A stretch of 64,000 nucleotides of DNA, from contig JAGYXB010000180.1 of assembly GCA_022495005.1 (NCBI GenBank), positions 186,001-250,000 on the forward strand, written 5' to 3'. A program made the position numbers and the translations under genes. The notes beneath the pieces are model-generated. The model worked only from the letters and a program-made list of their open reading frames with translations, was not told the DNA's origin and did no database searches. Shown here piece by piece: positions 42,058 through 53,334 of the stretch. Position 1 is the first letter of the stretch. Every line of letters starts with the position of its first letter. This DNA is from Rhyacophila brunnea. Its lineage: Eukaryota > Arthropoda > Insecta > Trichoptera > Rhyacophilidae.

Positions 42058-42310
42058 ATTACAAGATAAAAAGAACTTTTTATATACAACGTTTTTAAAT
42101 TTTCTGTTGAATTATTATGATCAATATGCTCAAACTTGTACTTGATATTAAGTAAATAAAAAACAAATAAACAAATATAGAATACTGAAATGCCATGTTG
42201 ATTTCCATATTAACGCACGTATATATTAATAATTTATTTGCTAGGATCACCCACTTCGCAACCAATAATAGTGGATTGGATTACGGATTTCTTCCGAATT
42301 AACTATTCAT
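42058..42310. mobile_element. Miniature element family F, partial
   Basis: ACAAGATAAAAAGAACTTTT, TATACAACGTTTTTAAATTT and CAACCAATAATAG match family F; the TTAGCTCG end is missing. Confidence 0.65.
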
Positions 42311-42660
42311 ACAAAATAGATTAAAATATCAAACACACTGGTACTGTTAGTTATCTTCTTATGTCTGTAAGTAGTGAAGGGAGCCAAATTATTAGCTCAA
42401 CGTCACCGTTATCTTATCACAGACTGGTCAACACGTTGTCATTCAATAGAGGTTAACACAGCTAACAAGCATGTTACCATAACAACATCATGCATTCATG
42501 CAAATTTCCCGCGTAGCTAACTGGTTGTCAGTTTTATGTTCATTTAAATAAGTATTCAGTATGCTGTAGGTGTAGTTAAATTAATACACCTTACTGAATA
42601 TTACTCTAAATATAGTTTCCAGCTGATAGACAAAGTGCTAGTTCCAGCACTAATTATTAT
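42311..42660. other. No gene or repeat recognised
   Basis: Moderately balanced composition, no partner in the window. Confidence 0.4.
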
Positions 42661-42669
42661 CAAGTATTA

Positions 42670-43495
42670 AAATTTTCCATTATTAATGGGGAGCACCTCA
42701 GTCACCTGCGCTTTGCAGATGATATTGTTATACTTTCACAAGACCTGAAAGACCTGCAAGGTAGAATTCAAGAACTCGCGGATTTCAATCAGACGGTCGG
42801 CCTAAAGATAAACGTCTCAAAGACAAAAGTGATGACGAACTGTTTTTAGGACCCTCCGATTTTCTGTATTAATGGCACCCAACTCGAGCAAGTCAGCAGC
42901 TACATCTATCTCGGACAGCAGGTGTCCATAGACGGAAGCATGCACGATGAAATTGCTCGAAGAACAAAGCTGGGATGGAGTGCTTTCGGACGTCTGAATA
43001 GTATCTTCAATAGTGTACTACCATTGTGTCTTAAGCGTAGGGTATTCGACCAATGTGTGCTACCCGTGCTCACGTATGGCTGCGATACGTGGACCCTCAA
43101 CACGAGAGATGTCCAAAGGCTAAGAGTCGCACAGCGAGGCATGGATAGGTGTATGTTGTGCATCACGCAAAAGGACCGTAAGAGAAACGAATGGGTTAGG
43201 AAGCAGACAGGAGTACGCGATGTAATAGACGCTGCCAAACAGCTGAAATGGAGATGGGCGGGGCACATTGGTCGCCGAAAGGACAGCCGCTGGACAAATG
43301 CCGTCATCCAGTCGTACCCAAGGGGCACGAAACGGCCACAGAGTCACCCTAAAAGCCGCTGGATTGACGAACTGGTAAAGTTCGGCGGAAATACATGGCA
43401 GCGAACGACACAGGACCGAGAGATTTGGAAGAAGCTTGGGGAGGCCTTCATCCAGCAGTGGATTGACCCCGGCTGATGATAATGATGATGATTAA
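42670..43495 (+). pseudogene. RTE-like reverse transcriptase, best preserved copy
   Basis: The frame enters at NGEHLSHLRFADDIVILSQD with the catalytic FADD intact, then GLKINVSKTKVM, an in-frame stop (TAG, about 42848), YIYLGQQVSIDGSMHDEIAR, CVLPVLTYGCDTWTL, QLKWRWAGHIGRRKD, SRWIDELVKFGGNTWQRTTQ and EAFIQQWIDPG with its own stop. A TGATGATAATGATGATGAT tail follows directly, as is usual for RTE elements. Endonuclease and the first part of the palm are missing. Only one stop breaks it, so this is a young, 5'-truncated copy. Older relatives are at 5965-6245 and 9540-9850. Confidence 0.88.
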
Positions 43496-44014
43496 AATTT
43501 TCAGCCAGCGATCTGATAAATCGAACCAAAAAAAGATTCAATCGGGTAATAATCGAGAAAAAATACCCCCCGCCGTGTTCTCGAGTAGGGGGTACCCACG
43601 TCACTGGCATATAACGAGTGAGAGTGAATCGATCGTGGGGTGAATTGTACAACTGTTAATTAAGAGGTCGCCTCGAATCGAAATAATTAACGCTGCGTGC
43701 TCAAAGATGTCTCTTGAGACGTGACGATAATTTTTTTTCTTATCATTAAAGATTGTCCCCTTCCTGTGGCTTCAGATTGAAAATTATTCCTCAAAAGATG
43801 ACAAATAATAATCATTTTCGTCAAAAATAAATATTTACTAGCTATTTGAGATTTCCTTTTCATTATTTTTTCTGGTTTCTTCAATATTTTCTTGTATAAT
43901 GCTCGTATATTGTGTATTTATCCGGTTCTATGGCTACCTGTGATGTTAAAAATAATATTTCCAGCGTAAATAATGTGAAACATCTCCAACGTCTCCACTA
44001 AAGAAAGATTACTG
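43496..44014. other. Low-copy region
   Basis: 43560-43720 is GC-richer (AAATACCCCCCGCCGTGTTC, GAGGTCGCCTCGAATCGAAA) with no repeat partner. Candidate conserved non-coding sequence. Confidence 0.35.
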
Positions 44015-44400
44015 AGTGTCCCTGATAACTATCTTAGATATCAGGTGCATCAGTTGTTTGTTCTCCCAAGGTGCAGAACTAACCTGCCATTGGTAATGCC
44101 AATTGGGAGGGCAATAACTCTGTTCAACCAAATCACTTCGGATGTTGACAAATTCCACCTGCGTGAGGATGAGTATAGGTGGGTATTTTTTATAAATTCT
44201 TAAAATAGGGTCTGCTTAGCACATTCGGTGTACTTCCTTGTATCTAATTTATATATATTTGTATTTACACTTTTATATAATACTGTTTTAATAATATTTC
44301 TTTGTTTCTAAATGTCATGTTTTGAACGTCTTGAATTAATAATTTGTAATGTTCACTATATATAAAAATAAATAAAATTTGAATTTGAAAATTTGAATTT
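44015..44400 (+). pseudogene. jockey-like C-terminus and 3' UTR
   Basis: The frame VPDNYLRYQVHQLFVLPRC, PIGRAITLFNQITSDVDK matches the end of the 37-kb copy, with a one-base loss just before the stop. The 3' UTR (ATAGGGTCTGCTTAGCACAT, TCATGTTTTGAACGTCTTG) and a short AATAAATAAAATTTGAATTT tail follow. Strongly 5' truncated. Confidence 0.8.
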
Positions 44401-44671
44401 TACACTCGCGCAATCCTTTCTGGACTACAGAAGAGAATTTATTTCAGAGTCAAATTGCTGTGTGAAGATTGAAAATGAAGAATTTGGGGCTTCTTTATAA
44501 GTTTAAGTTATAGAACAAAATTAAAATTTCTAAAATAATTAGTGAAACGGATAATTTGAAAAGCACATGTTTTTTCATCAGGACTCTGTCAACAATTGGA
44601 TATTTTCAAATATTATGTAGAATCACGTTCCATTGTCAAATGAAATTTTATAATAGAATTTCATAGTTTAA

Positions 44672-45004
44672 GGGCCCGCATCCTCAGCGTAGGTCAAAAT
44701 GGAGCTTTTATGGTATTATCAGAGCATATAATGTTAACATTAATTTTACTAATGGTTTTGTAAATGCGTTTAAAAATTAATAAATATAAAAAAATCTTAA
44801 CACCACTTCACATGGACGTACTGAAATACGACTATATTCTAAAACATTAGAGCGAGGTTTAAAAGAATACTATTTTATGTAATTATATAATATAATTATA
44901 AAATTATATACATAGATTATCTACAACGTTTAAGGAATGTCCAGGGTTATGCTCTGAAAATACTATAAAAGCTCCATTTTGATCTACGCTGAGCATGTGG
45001 GTCG
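44672..45004. mobile_element. TTAA-target miniature element family P, complete
   Basis: 333 bp between two TTAA (44668-44671 and 45005-45008). Terminal inverted repeats of about 58 bp start GGGCCCGCATCCTCAGCGTA and CGACCCACATGCTCAGCGTA (read inward). TTAA targeting fits a piggyBac-type element moved in trans. No coding capacity. Relatives are at 15857 and 57732. Confidence 0.88.
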
Positions 45005-45100
45005 TTAATGTTAATATTTGAATTATTTGAATAGGAAAAAATGGATTTCCAGGTAATAATATATAAAACTGTCATAAAATATAATATACATCAAGGCAAT

Positions 45101-45455
45101 TGTCCGATCTAATAAGATCATATTGGCCTTCACAGAGTGGAGGTTTGTATTAACAGATTTAGTTTTTACGAGAAATGGATGTCAGCCACTTGCTCAACCT
45201 ATTAGGTCCATACTATGACTCATACACAAATTGAAAAACAATATGTATACTTGCTGACCCTGGATTTGAACCTGGGACCCACGACGCTATAGGCCGACGG
45301 TTAAGCCTCAATACATACATAATATTATGATAAACTACCGAAAGCAGTCTTGTGTGCACACATTGAAAAACAATATGTGAACTCGACAGACCCAGGATTC
45401 GAATCTAGGACCCACAACGCTATAGTCCGATGCTTAAGCCGTGCGGCCATCGTGA
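45101..45455 (-). mobile_element. SINE family S, one nearly complete copy and one 5' part, joined through a family B scrap
   Basis: 45101-45308 carries the 3' and body segments and the B-box (GGATTTGAACC on the plus strand). 45357-45455 is another head plus part of the body (CCAGGATTCGAATCTAGGAC, GCTTAAGCCGTGCGGCCATC). Between them, 45310-45354 (CTACCGAAAGCAGTCTTGTG) is a piece of fold-back family B. Confidence 0.65.
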
Positions 45456-45499
45456 GACTATTACGGACCGCAAAATGTCGCAATTTCACTATAAAAAAT

Positions 45500-45665
45500 A
45501 TTTACATAAAGCACACTGGCGCGAATCCAGCGGATATAGTTTCAAGTCCTGTCGGGTGTCGTATTTTTTTTCTACAAAAAGATTTTTTCTAGTGTGTATA
45601 TGAATGAGATGTTTTCAAAGTACCTATATATTATGTTCAATATGTATAAGATTATAACAGGTTTT
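45500..45665 (+). mobile_element. tRNA-containing repeat family G, variant module and tail
   Basis: AAGCACACTGGCGCGAATCC, GTTTCAAGTCCTGTCGGGTG (degraded B-box), GATTTTTTCTAGTGTGTATA, GAGATGTTTTCAAAG. Same variant as 41040-41420 in opposite orientation. Confidence 0.6.
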
Positions 45666-46232
45666 GTATATCATTAAAATACTTGAAACGCTCAGTCATG
45701 TATCTCACATAAATTCTACCTCGAAATTCTAATAAGTTACTTAGTCCAAAGGCGTTAAGTATCTCGAAATATGAATAAAAGAAAACCAAGTGAAATATTT
45801 ACGTTACGCTATTCCCAAGTGGGTGTTATAAAGGAACATTAGTTCATTAGGAAAACTTTGGCATAAGTACTTATAGGTCAAATGAGCGAAGGAAACTTTT
45901 CAAAAAAGGGATTCCGGAGTCAAAGTAAGTGGGTACAGTGTTTTAACTTTTTGGCCTTGTATAGAACACTTTCTTCGTAAATTTCAATGTAATACATTAG
46001 TAATAATTTTATTCGTTTCATTTTATCTCACTGTTGAGCATTGTGGCTAATTTTTAATTTCCTGGTTATATATTATTTTCTCTATAAAGTAGTTGTTTCT
46101 ATTATTTTCTGTAGCTATGCTATAAATATTTTTTAGTAAATTGTGTAAGTACCCCGAAATTTTTTCACTCTATCTATAATACAGCTGTGTCAAACACTCA
46201 ATATAAGGCGATTATTTAAAGCTTATCTTTAC
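45666..46232. other. No gene or repeat recognised
   Basis: AT-rich spacer without a partner in the window. Confidence 0.45.
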
Positions 46233-46313
46233 GTCGTCTGCTACCCGGAACAGTTCGGTGGAGCTGCACTCGTACCAATCACGGAGGTTCTTAGGCCACG
46301 AAATGCGGGGCCG
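46233..46313 (-). pseudogene. C-terminal fragment of the CR1/RTE-type element
   Basis: The minus-strand frame reads RPRISWPKNLRDWYECSST and ELFRVADD, matching the R-x-x-S-W-x-x-N-L-R-x-W-x-x-x-S-S-x-E-L-F-R-x-A end known for this reverse-transcriptase family. It is probably the C-terminus of the family whose middle is at 16366-17003. Confidence 0.7.
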
Positions 46314-48476
46314 TTAAAGCTAATATCTTGTCTAAATATCTACTAAAAATTATGGTTGTCAAAATTTTATTTAATGAAAATAATGGCTATATTTGTAGCT
46401 GTAGTATAGTAGCGATCAAATATATATTGTTTAATGTATCAAATTATTCTGCAATAATATATTCCCAGCGAATCAATTTCCAGTAAACAAATCTTAGCTA
46501 GATCAGCAAATTGATTGGCGATATTAGATACGGTATATTATTACAGCTACATATCACAGCGCATTATATCATTACGGTGTATTAACCGAATAATCATTTT
46601 TCATGATATCATATTTTCTTACGACGGTAATAATAAATAATATTTCACAAACTACTCGATTTAAAACGCTGAGTCTATAATTAGTCCAATATGATTATGT
46701 ACAGAATTTAATGTCAATGTATTACTTTTTAGTGTATAAATAACGAAGAATAATTTTTCTAAATGTCACTCGAATCCAAGTACCTAGCTCGTAACTATCT
46801 CAGTAGATTATATTATGTACTATCATTGTATAATATACTATTGTACCCTTAGACTATAGATACATCTAGACGCCACCCGTTGCATTGCTAAATGAAGCCG
46901 CGTGCCTTGCGTTTGTTTTGTGGGCGAGCGAACGCATTCGTCTACAAATGTTCGAGACCATAGACCATTTCGCTAGTGCTCGCCCAAAGTGCTCGCACTA
47001 GACGCTCAGAATTAAAATATAATTTTCTATTTTTTTACGTTATATAGTATTTTTAAGCGGTCAAAATGCAACCATTAGGTAAAGATATCCATAATTTAAG
47101 TTATTTTAAAGAAACACTAGGTCACTGATATTAAAATACTCGTATATAATAAAATACAAATAAATTATCACGAACATGTATCAACTTACCTATGAAACGT
47201 AATACCATCTTCTTGCTTATCAGTACGGCTACCACATTTTAAGACAACACACAGAACCATCTTTTCTACTTAATTAACTAAAAATATTTACCATTGACTT
47301 TAAGTTTAGCACAAAAAATATCAATTTTAGCAACACGAGCTCGCAAGTTATCGACGCTATGTGAAGCGTTTCGCCCCGATTTGATGGCGATACATTTGGA
47401 AACTAGCTCACACATATGTAAACCTTTTATCTTACTCTAGCGCGTGTCGCAGAGATTATAAGAGTGCCGAATACTTTCTCACTCGCACTCATGCATCGTT
47501 TCTGTTCAGGCCTTGATTGTACCGATACGCTGCTAATAAATCTCACCCTGCTACATCGTAGACTTCATTATCATCATCATTAACCCACACATCGAACACC
47601 ACAGTAGTGACCCAACATATTAAAATAAGTCTGTGTATTTCCAACATTCAAAGTAACGATAGACAACGTAGATAGATAACTTGATCTCGTGTGGACTTGC
47701 TAATAAATTGTTCGATTCGTAATAGCGTTAAGGGATAAAAAAATCTTCCCAATCTAAAATCATTATTAAATTTTACCAAGATAGGAACTAAGGAAAATAA
47801 TCAACGCATGGTGGTAGTTTATGGGAGTCTTTGAAACTATCAATACACATTTTGAAGAAATCCGTATACTGACCGTTAAAGCAATAAGGAAGTGACTAAC
47901 TCTCACACACTTTCGAGCTAAATGACATTATGTGTTTTTTTTCAAATTTTTCTACTAAAAAAATGTAGCAATTTTTTAAAGTAGGTTGTTAAAATACAAA
48001 CAAAGTAATACTAAACAAGTAGTAACTGCAATAAATCGGTGCAATGACTGCCTTTTTGCTAAGAAATATGTCTCATTTTAGCAGATGTTAATTTTTCACT
48101 AAGGATTTTGACGGTATTTTAGTGATGATACTGATTTTAAGGTGAACAGAATATATATTTTTCAAAATTACCTAATGGCTGGCATTCATAGCTCTATTTA
48201 CTGTAATCCTTCATTGGAAGGGCAGTATATTGAAGGTGTGAGGTAATTACGACTTTCACATTCGTAGAAGCAACATTTGAAGAAATGTGTCAGGAAGTTG
48301 GAGGTTTAATTGTAGCAAATCGATGACTGGAGATATTTGAAATAGCTGTGGAAATCGGTAGTTCGTAGATATAATTTGGAATGTGAATACTGAAATAAAT
48401 TTAAAAGGACGTTAAATGCTAATAATAGTGCTGCTAGAGGTTTTGGAACTTCTGGATAAAATTCAGTATGTTTTTA
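46314..48476. other. Longest stretch without recognised repeats
   Basis: 2.1 kb with no terminal repeats, no protein similarity and no copy in the window. 46860-47010 (GAAGCCGCGTGCCTTGCG, GTGCTCGCCCAAAGTGCTCG) and 47340-47540 are GC-richer. 46962-46998 has a local repeat of AGTGCTCGCCC / AGTGCTCGCAC. No open frame over 60 codons. It may be host non-coding sequence. Confidence 0.4.
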
Positions 48477-49245
48477 AAGTTATACTTCTTTAGGCGCGTT
48501 TGGAAAATCAGATCAGAGTGTATTTTTGGCGTGTGACATGTAACACATAATTAATTTTTTCACACAAAAAAACACACTCGATTGGATTCGAACCAACGAT
48601 TGTTCGGTTATCAGCCGAACGCACAACCATTACGCCACAGATTGATACTGCAGTCGTGACGATTATACAGTATAATATACTATATTATACTTTAGAATTG
48701 TTCCGTTGCTAGGCAGCGAATTTATTATTGTCGGCTATTTGCAATTCCTTACGTAAACAAACTATTACACGTCATAGTGACAGCTGTTACTTTAAAAATA
48801 AAAACAACGATAAATAATTATATAATTTAGTAATATAAGTTAAAGTGTATAGAAATAAACCAACGGCGTTCCAATAAGCGGTCATTTTTCTTGAGTGTGT
48901 AATTTAACAAGATAATTAAGAGCTAGTCAAAAAATCTAGGTTATCGTAAGTTTTGTTTTTGTTTTGTTACGCCAAAGAAGTATAACTTCTATCGCGCGTA
49001 CATAAGTACACACATCGATTTTTTTTATTTGATGACTAGAAAATAAATACGGATATATTATATACATTCTGAGTCCAAACTGGAGTATGTATATACAGTG
49101 GAATCATAAGACGCCTCCCACCCTAAAAGTTTCCTAATAAAATTTGTGACAGCTTTACTGTATTCCGAGATAAGGAATGACTTTTCTCATGGAGTTCATG
49201 CCACATATGACAATCATAACACTAATAAAATAACCGCATTGTGGA
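48477..49245. mobile_element. Element family T with internal tRNA-like module, second copy
   Basis: Left end AAGTTATACTTCTTTAGGCG, inverted at 48970-48989; body and tRNA-like module as in 30761-31572. Similarity extends through 49028-49245, including a 34-codon frame (SEIRNDFSHGVHATYD, NHNTNKITALWR) present in both copies with two amino-acid differences. In this copy the frame stays open to 49352. Upstream flanks differ, so this is transposition rather than segmental duplication. Confidence 0.7.
48572..48640 (-). other. tRNA-Ile(GAT)-like module in element T
   Basis: A-box-like TGGCGTAATGG, anticodon arm GTTCGG-CTGATAA-CCGAAC with a fully paired six-base stem, and T-arm around GGTTCGAATCC that pairs. 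The acceptor stem does not pair, so a mature tRNA is unlikely. Confidence 0.6.
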
Positions 49246-49439
49246 GATATTATCAAAGAAAAAATCGTGAAGAGCTTATCTACCTACATCAAACGTACAG
49301 CTTTTTTGATACACGTCTCGAAAAAAACATAAACTGCCATCTGAGGATGTGAGTTTCAACAGTTAAACCACCCACCTTACAGTATTATATTGGCTACCTG
49401 GAATCATTTTCTGTTTTGGCTTTTGAAAAAAAATCTTCT

Positions 49440-50560
49440 AAGTATAGCAATTTACGGTGCAGTAGTAGTAGATGACGCGTGTGTGGTACCTGTCAGTGGC
49501 GAAGGGTGACGTTTGGAAAGAGGTAAGCTGTGGAGATCTGATAAAAAGAACACACTTGCCAGGTATACTTACGAGAATTACGAAGATAATACGATATTAC
49601 TACATACTAATGAATTTAATGAAACTTCAAAAACTCACTGACGACATAAAATTAAGCAATCAGTTTAAATTAAATACGTATTTTTTCAAAACATTTATAC
49701 ACATCAAAAATCATCAGTTCTTTTTATTTTTAAAAACAGTCTAGGTATATTTATTAATATTCGATTAAACACCATAGAAAATTTTTTTTTAAATTATCCA
49801 ATTATTAATTATTTAATTTTAGGCTCTGCGATCGGAGCTTACTTTAGTTCATACAATTCGATAGACTGGGCAGAACTACGTGACGTAAAGTCCATATGAA
49901 ATAAATTGATAATTATTTGAAACAGAATTCGACCTTTATTTACCTCAAGACAGATGGCGCGTTGTGGTATATTTTATAAAACCTTTGCAGATTGTTTTGT
50001 AATTATCTGTGTAATACATTTCTATACGGCATCAGCTCTCGTTGGCGAAATAAATTAATTTATAGAATATATCATCAAGGGATATAAATAAGTCAATATG
50101 CAATTAAAAAATATTTTTCTTAAGAAGGTAGGCTTCAAATAATCGCCTAGTATGGAGTCTTCGCCACTGGTATCTGTGCTCTTATATGGCTGTGAGACAT
50201 GGCATTTTACTAAGCTTCAAGAGTATCGGCTTTTGAGCTTGAGAATCGATGTCTCCGCCGAATATTAGGGGTACATTAGTAGGACCGCGTTACAACCGCG
50301 GACACAGTAGCTTTCGGCGATTTAGTTAATCACGAAGAGACGCTTTTGTAACATGTGTTCCGGATGCCGCCAAAGAGTGTGACAATTCGTACCCTTGTAG
50401 AGTTGCTACAGAGGGGATCTACACTCTGTAGGTCAGGCATGGCTGGAGGCGCAAGAGTTGGCGATGAATCGAGGGAAGTGGCGCGAGCTTGTGCTTGTCC
50501 TATGCTCCAATATTGGGTCGTGACATGGTGAAAGAAGAATATGAAGAAGTAGTGAATGAA
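49440..50560 (+). pseudogene. RTE/CR1-like retrotransposon fragment interrupted by a hAT
   Basis: Coding words ACVVPV (49480-49493) and LLYGCETWHFTKLQEYRL (50178 on) join in frame across the inserted element. Downstream, in shifting frames: CVFRMPPKRVTIRTLV at about 50355 and GGARVGDESREVARACACPM. The last block is shared on the minus strand with 63362-63605. Many frameshifts and stops. Confidence 0.7.
49494..50169. mobile_element. hAT-type element inserted in a retrotransposon
   Basis: 676 bp from CAGTGGCGAAGGGTGACG to ...GGAGTCTTCGCCACTG, flanked by GTACCTGT (49486-49493) and GTATCTGT (50170-50177), an 8-bp duplication with one mismatch. The ends resemble family C (CAGTGGCGAAG) but the interior is different. 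No transposase. Confidence 0.82.
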
Positions 50561-51479
50561 GTGAATTCTAGTGTTTGGGGACTATATTTAAAAAAAATAA
50601 AAAACAATGATTTGATATGAAATCATTTTTATGCGGGGGTAGATGATATAATGAAAGCCCCTCGCATGTGTAAAAATATTAGGAGATTAAAAATACTATA
50701 TCTGTGTGCTCATTAGGCTCTGTCTGATCTGATATTACAGTATGTAGGACATGTAATAATTTCAATGGGAATATATGAAGTAAAAGATAATCTGAAGATA
50801 GGTACTCGTGTATATCGACGTTCATTAGGTCTCAGAATAAAATACACAGTATCAAAGTAGCAGGCTGAATTAATTCACCGTTGCTTGAATTAATGCGCTG
50901 AATTTGAATGAAGCCTTTGCCAAAAATTAAGTCAAAAACGTAATGGTTTGTCAATAGAAGAACAGAGCGCGGAGCTGAAATCATTTACAGTATGAATGCA
51001 GATCAAAGTGATTAGCCTCGGTTATGGTTTCTATGTAGCGAAGCGACAGCGGAGAGCGTTGCGATAGCAATCGCGAAAGCTGATTATTGAGCATTTGTTT
51101 AACCTTAAAAAATATGTGTGCATAAAGTATGTAAAATTGAACGTCTTCTTTGACTTGTAAAGACATGTTTTAGTGGCAAAATTTTATTAATGCATAACTA
51201 TATTTATTGTTTGTTGGCATCTGTATATTGCAAATAGTATTGCAAGCATAATTCATGAGAAACGAATGTACTGACAGTTGACAGACAGTTTTTTTGCATC
51301 GAATGGGATTTCAACTTTGATGTTAATTCTTCTAAATTATTAATTTGGATAAAAAATAGTTGAATTTAAAATATTTTCGTTAAATGATTATGAATCCGTC
51401 TACGAATTAAGGTTAGTATTTATAAATAAACCATTTTCTTTTATTTAATAAAGAATTATAGAAGAAAAAGAATAATTCA
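50561..51479. other. No gene or repeat recognised
   Basis: Mixed AT-rich sequence. 51030-51090 is GC-richer (AGCGAAGCGACAGCGGAGAG). The 61-codon minus frame at 50981-51166 has no recognisable domain. Confidence 0.4.
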
Positions 51480-51680
51480 CAAGATTTTGAGAATATAAAA
51501 ATACGAAATTCGACGGGATTTCAATCCGTATAACCATTGGTGTCGCGCCAATCTGTGCATTAAGCAATTATGCTATGACCCTCTTATATAATGACGACAA
51601 TTTAAATTAGTAGGTCATACATGAAATGCTTATCAAATTGCGTTATTATTGACTATTGGTTTTTGCAACATTAACGGAAT
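51480..51680 (-). mobile_element. tRNA-containing repeat family G
   Basis: AATTCACAAGATTTTGAGAA tail, module with GACGGGATTTCAATCCGT (degraded B-box) and CATTAAGCAATTATGCTA, then the upstream arm (GACGACAATTTAAATTAGTA, ATTGCGTTATTATTGACTAT). Confidence 0.65.
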
Positions 51681-51763
51681 TTGAAAGAATATCACCGTCG
51701 CTTATTTTTTGGGAAACTTGAATACCAGTTAACAGGGCTTGACGAAAAAGAGTGGGTGTACTT

Positions 51764-51960
51764 TTGTGGACTCTACGAAGGTGGGTCGAGGATTTGGATG
51801 TTGGTGAGGGACAGCGGGAGTAGGGGTATATCCAGGTACTGACCTTCGATATTAAGCTGGTCCGTACTGCTGGCTATTGGGGTACTCTTCTGACTCCCGA
51901 GCTCTGCATGCACAAAATTGTTGCTGATTGTTATGCATAACACTCTCACTTTCACATGAA
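51764..51960. repeat. Dispersed repeat family H, diverged
   Basis: TTTTGTGGACTCTACGAAGG and GGTATATCCAGGTACTGACC align with the H core at 20262-20440; the rest is divergent. Confidence 0.4.
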
Positions 51961-51990
51961 TCAACCGGGACCTTCTTTATATGACACTTA

Positions 51991-52635
51991 AGGTCCAACC
52001 ACATTGAGGTGCATGTCACGGTGCTTGTCGCCTGCTGTCAAGGGCTACCGCTACGGAAAAAATGTGTAATGTCGTTGTTCTTGGTGTTTAAAATCTTATC
52101 AGACTGATGCTCTTATCCCGTAGCACATTTTGAACTTTTAAGCGAACATTGTCAGTTGGCAAAATCTGCCATAATCATTAAAACAAGAATGAGCGCACTC
52201 CACTGCATCGGCACCTGCATGATTCATTGAACGACAATTGAACGTTTTTATCATATTCCACATGCCAACACTATTCGTCTGTCACGTCAAACTGACGTTA
52301 TTTTTTGTTTTTAGCAATTGGCACTATGTATTTTCTATGAGAATATTGTCTATTATCTCTGGTCTGCAAGCTGTGTTCTATTATCTATGAATGTGATGCT
52401 GCACGTATTTTAACGTACCTACACGTAAAAATTGTTAAAATAAATTTAAATTAGCATGAATAATAAATAATAATTCAAATTACTAATACATTATAGTAGG
52501 CACTCTTCGTGATTCAGTGAATTCGCGAGATGATACACGTTCAAAATATTCTGCAAAATGACGAAACCATAGACATTTTTATCGCCGTGAGTTCACGTGA
52601 TAGTCCGCGACATGCACCCCAATGTGGGTGGACCT
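51991..52635. mobile_element. PIF/Harbinger-like miniature element family Q
   Basis: 645 bp between TTA (51988-51990) and TTA (52636-52638). Terminal inverted repeats of about 30 bp: AGGTCCAACCACATTGAGGT and, read inward from the right, AGGTCCACCCACATTGGGGT, continuing GCATGTC. A 3-bp TTA duplication with such ends fits PIF/Harbinger. No transposase. A diverged copy is at 13935-14580. Confidence 0.78.
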
Positions 52636-52639
52636 TTAG

Positions 52640-53334
52640 TGGCTAATAATTTATGATGACTCGTGGAGTTATCGTTATGAAATACGGTTGAACCGTCACT
52701 TGTTAGTCACCCTGTATGGAGTTCGTAAAAGAGACTCGCAAGTCGAATTACGTTTCACGACGGTCAAACTGTAACGAAGTCTTGACGCGATCGTGGTCTT
52801 GATGTAAATAACCATTTATTAATCACGGTCGACTGATGACCCATAACTGATGGTCGCTTGGATGAGGACATTAATTTGAATTAGAGTTAGGAGAGAAATA
52901 TTGAGACTAGGGTAACCATAATTGGCCCTACCAAAGAGTGTTGAATAATTTCCTTGCTTTCATCTGCCGCTTCGCTTAACCGTGAGCGCAAAATTGCTTA
53001 CATTTGGCTAAGGAAATGAAATTTTCGAAATAGAATATTAAAGCAGTACTTGGAATTTCGGAGGCGATACAATTTATTTGAATATTTTTGTTTCTGTAGA
53101 TTGTAGATTTGAATAAATACAATTTCTCCTTTTGATTAGCGTTTCCTTATTGCTGAAAGCGATGAACTCTGCTGAATCCTAAAATGGTACTGATGCTTTT
53201 GTTTCTTGATTATCCATCCATTTTTATCTGAGAGCCAAATTATGTACAAGTTTTCAAAAGATTGACTCTAGGATGAGACAAATACTTCAAACACTGAACG
53301 AAAAGTAAGCATTGAATTTAAGCTCGAAAGCTAC
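52640..53334. other. No gene or repeat recognised
   Basis: 52660-52870 is more GC-balanced (GTCGAATTACGTTTCACGAC); no partner in the window and no recognised coding frame. Confidence 0.4.

Noticed and set aside
42906..43328. 140-codon minus-strand frame
   Set aside because: Antisense shadow of the RTE-like frame at 42922-43476.
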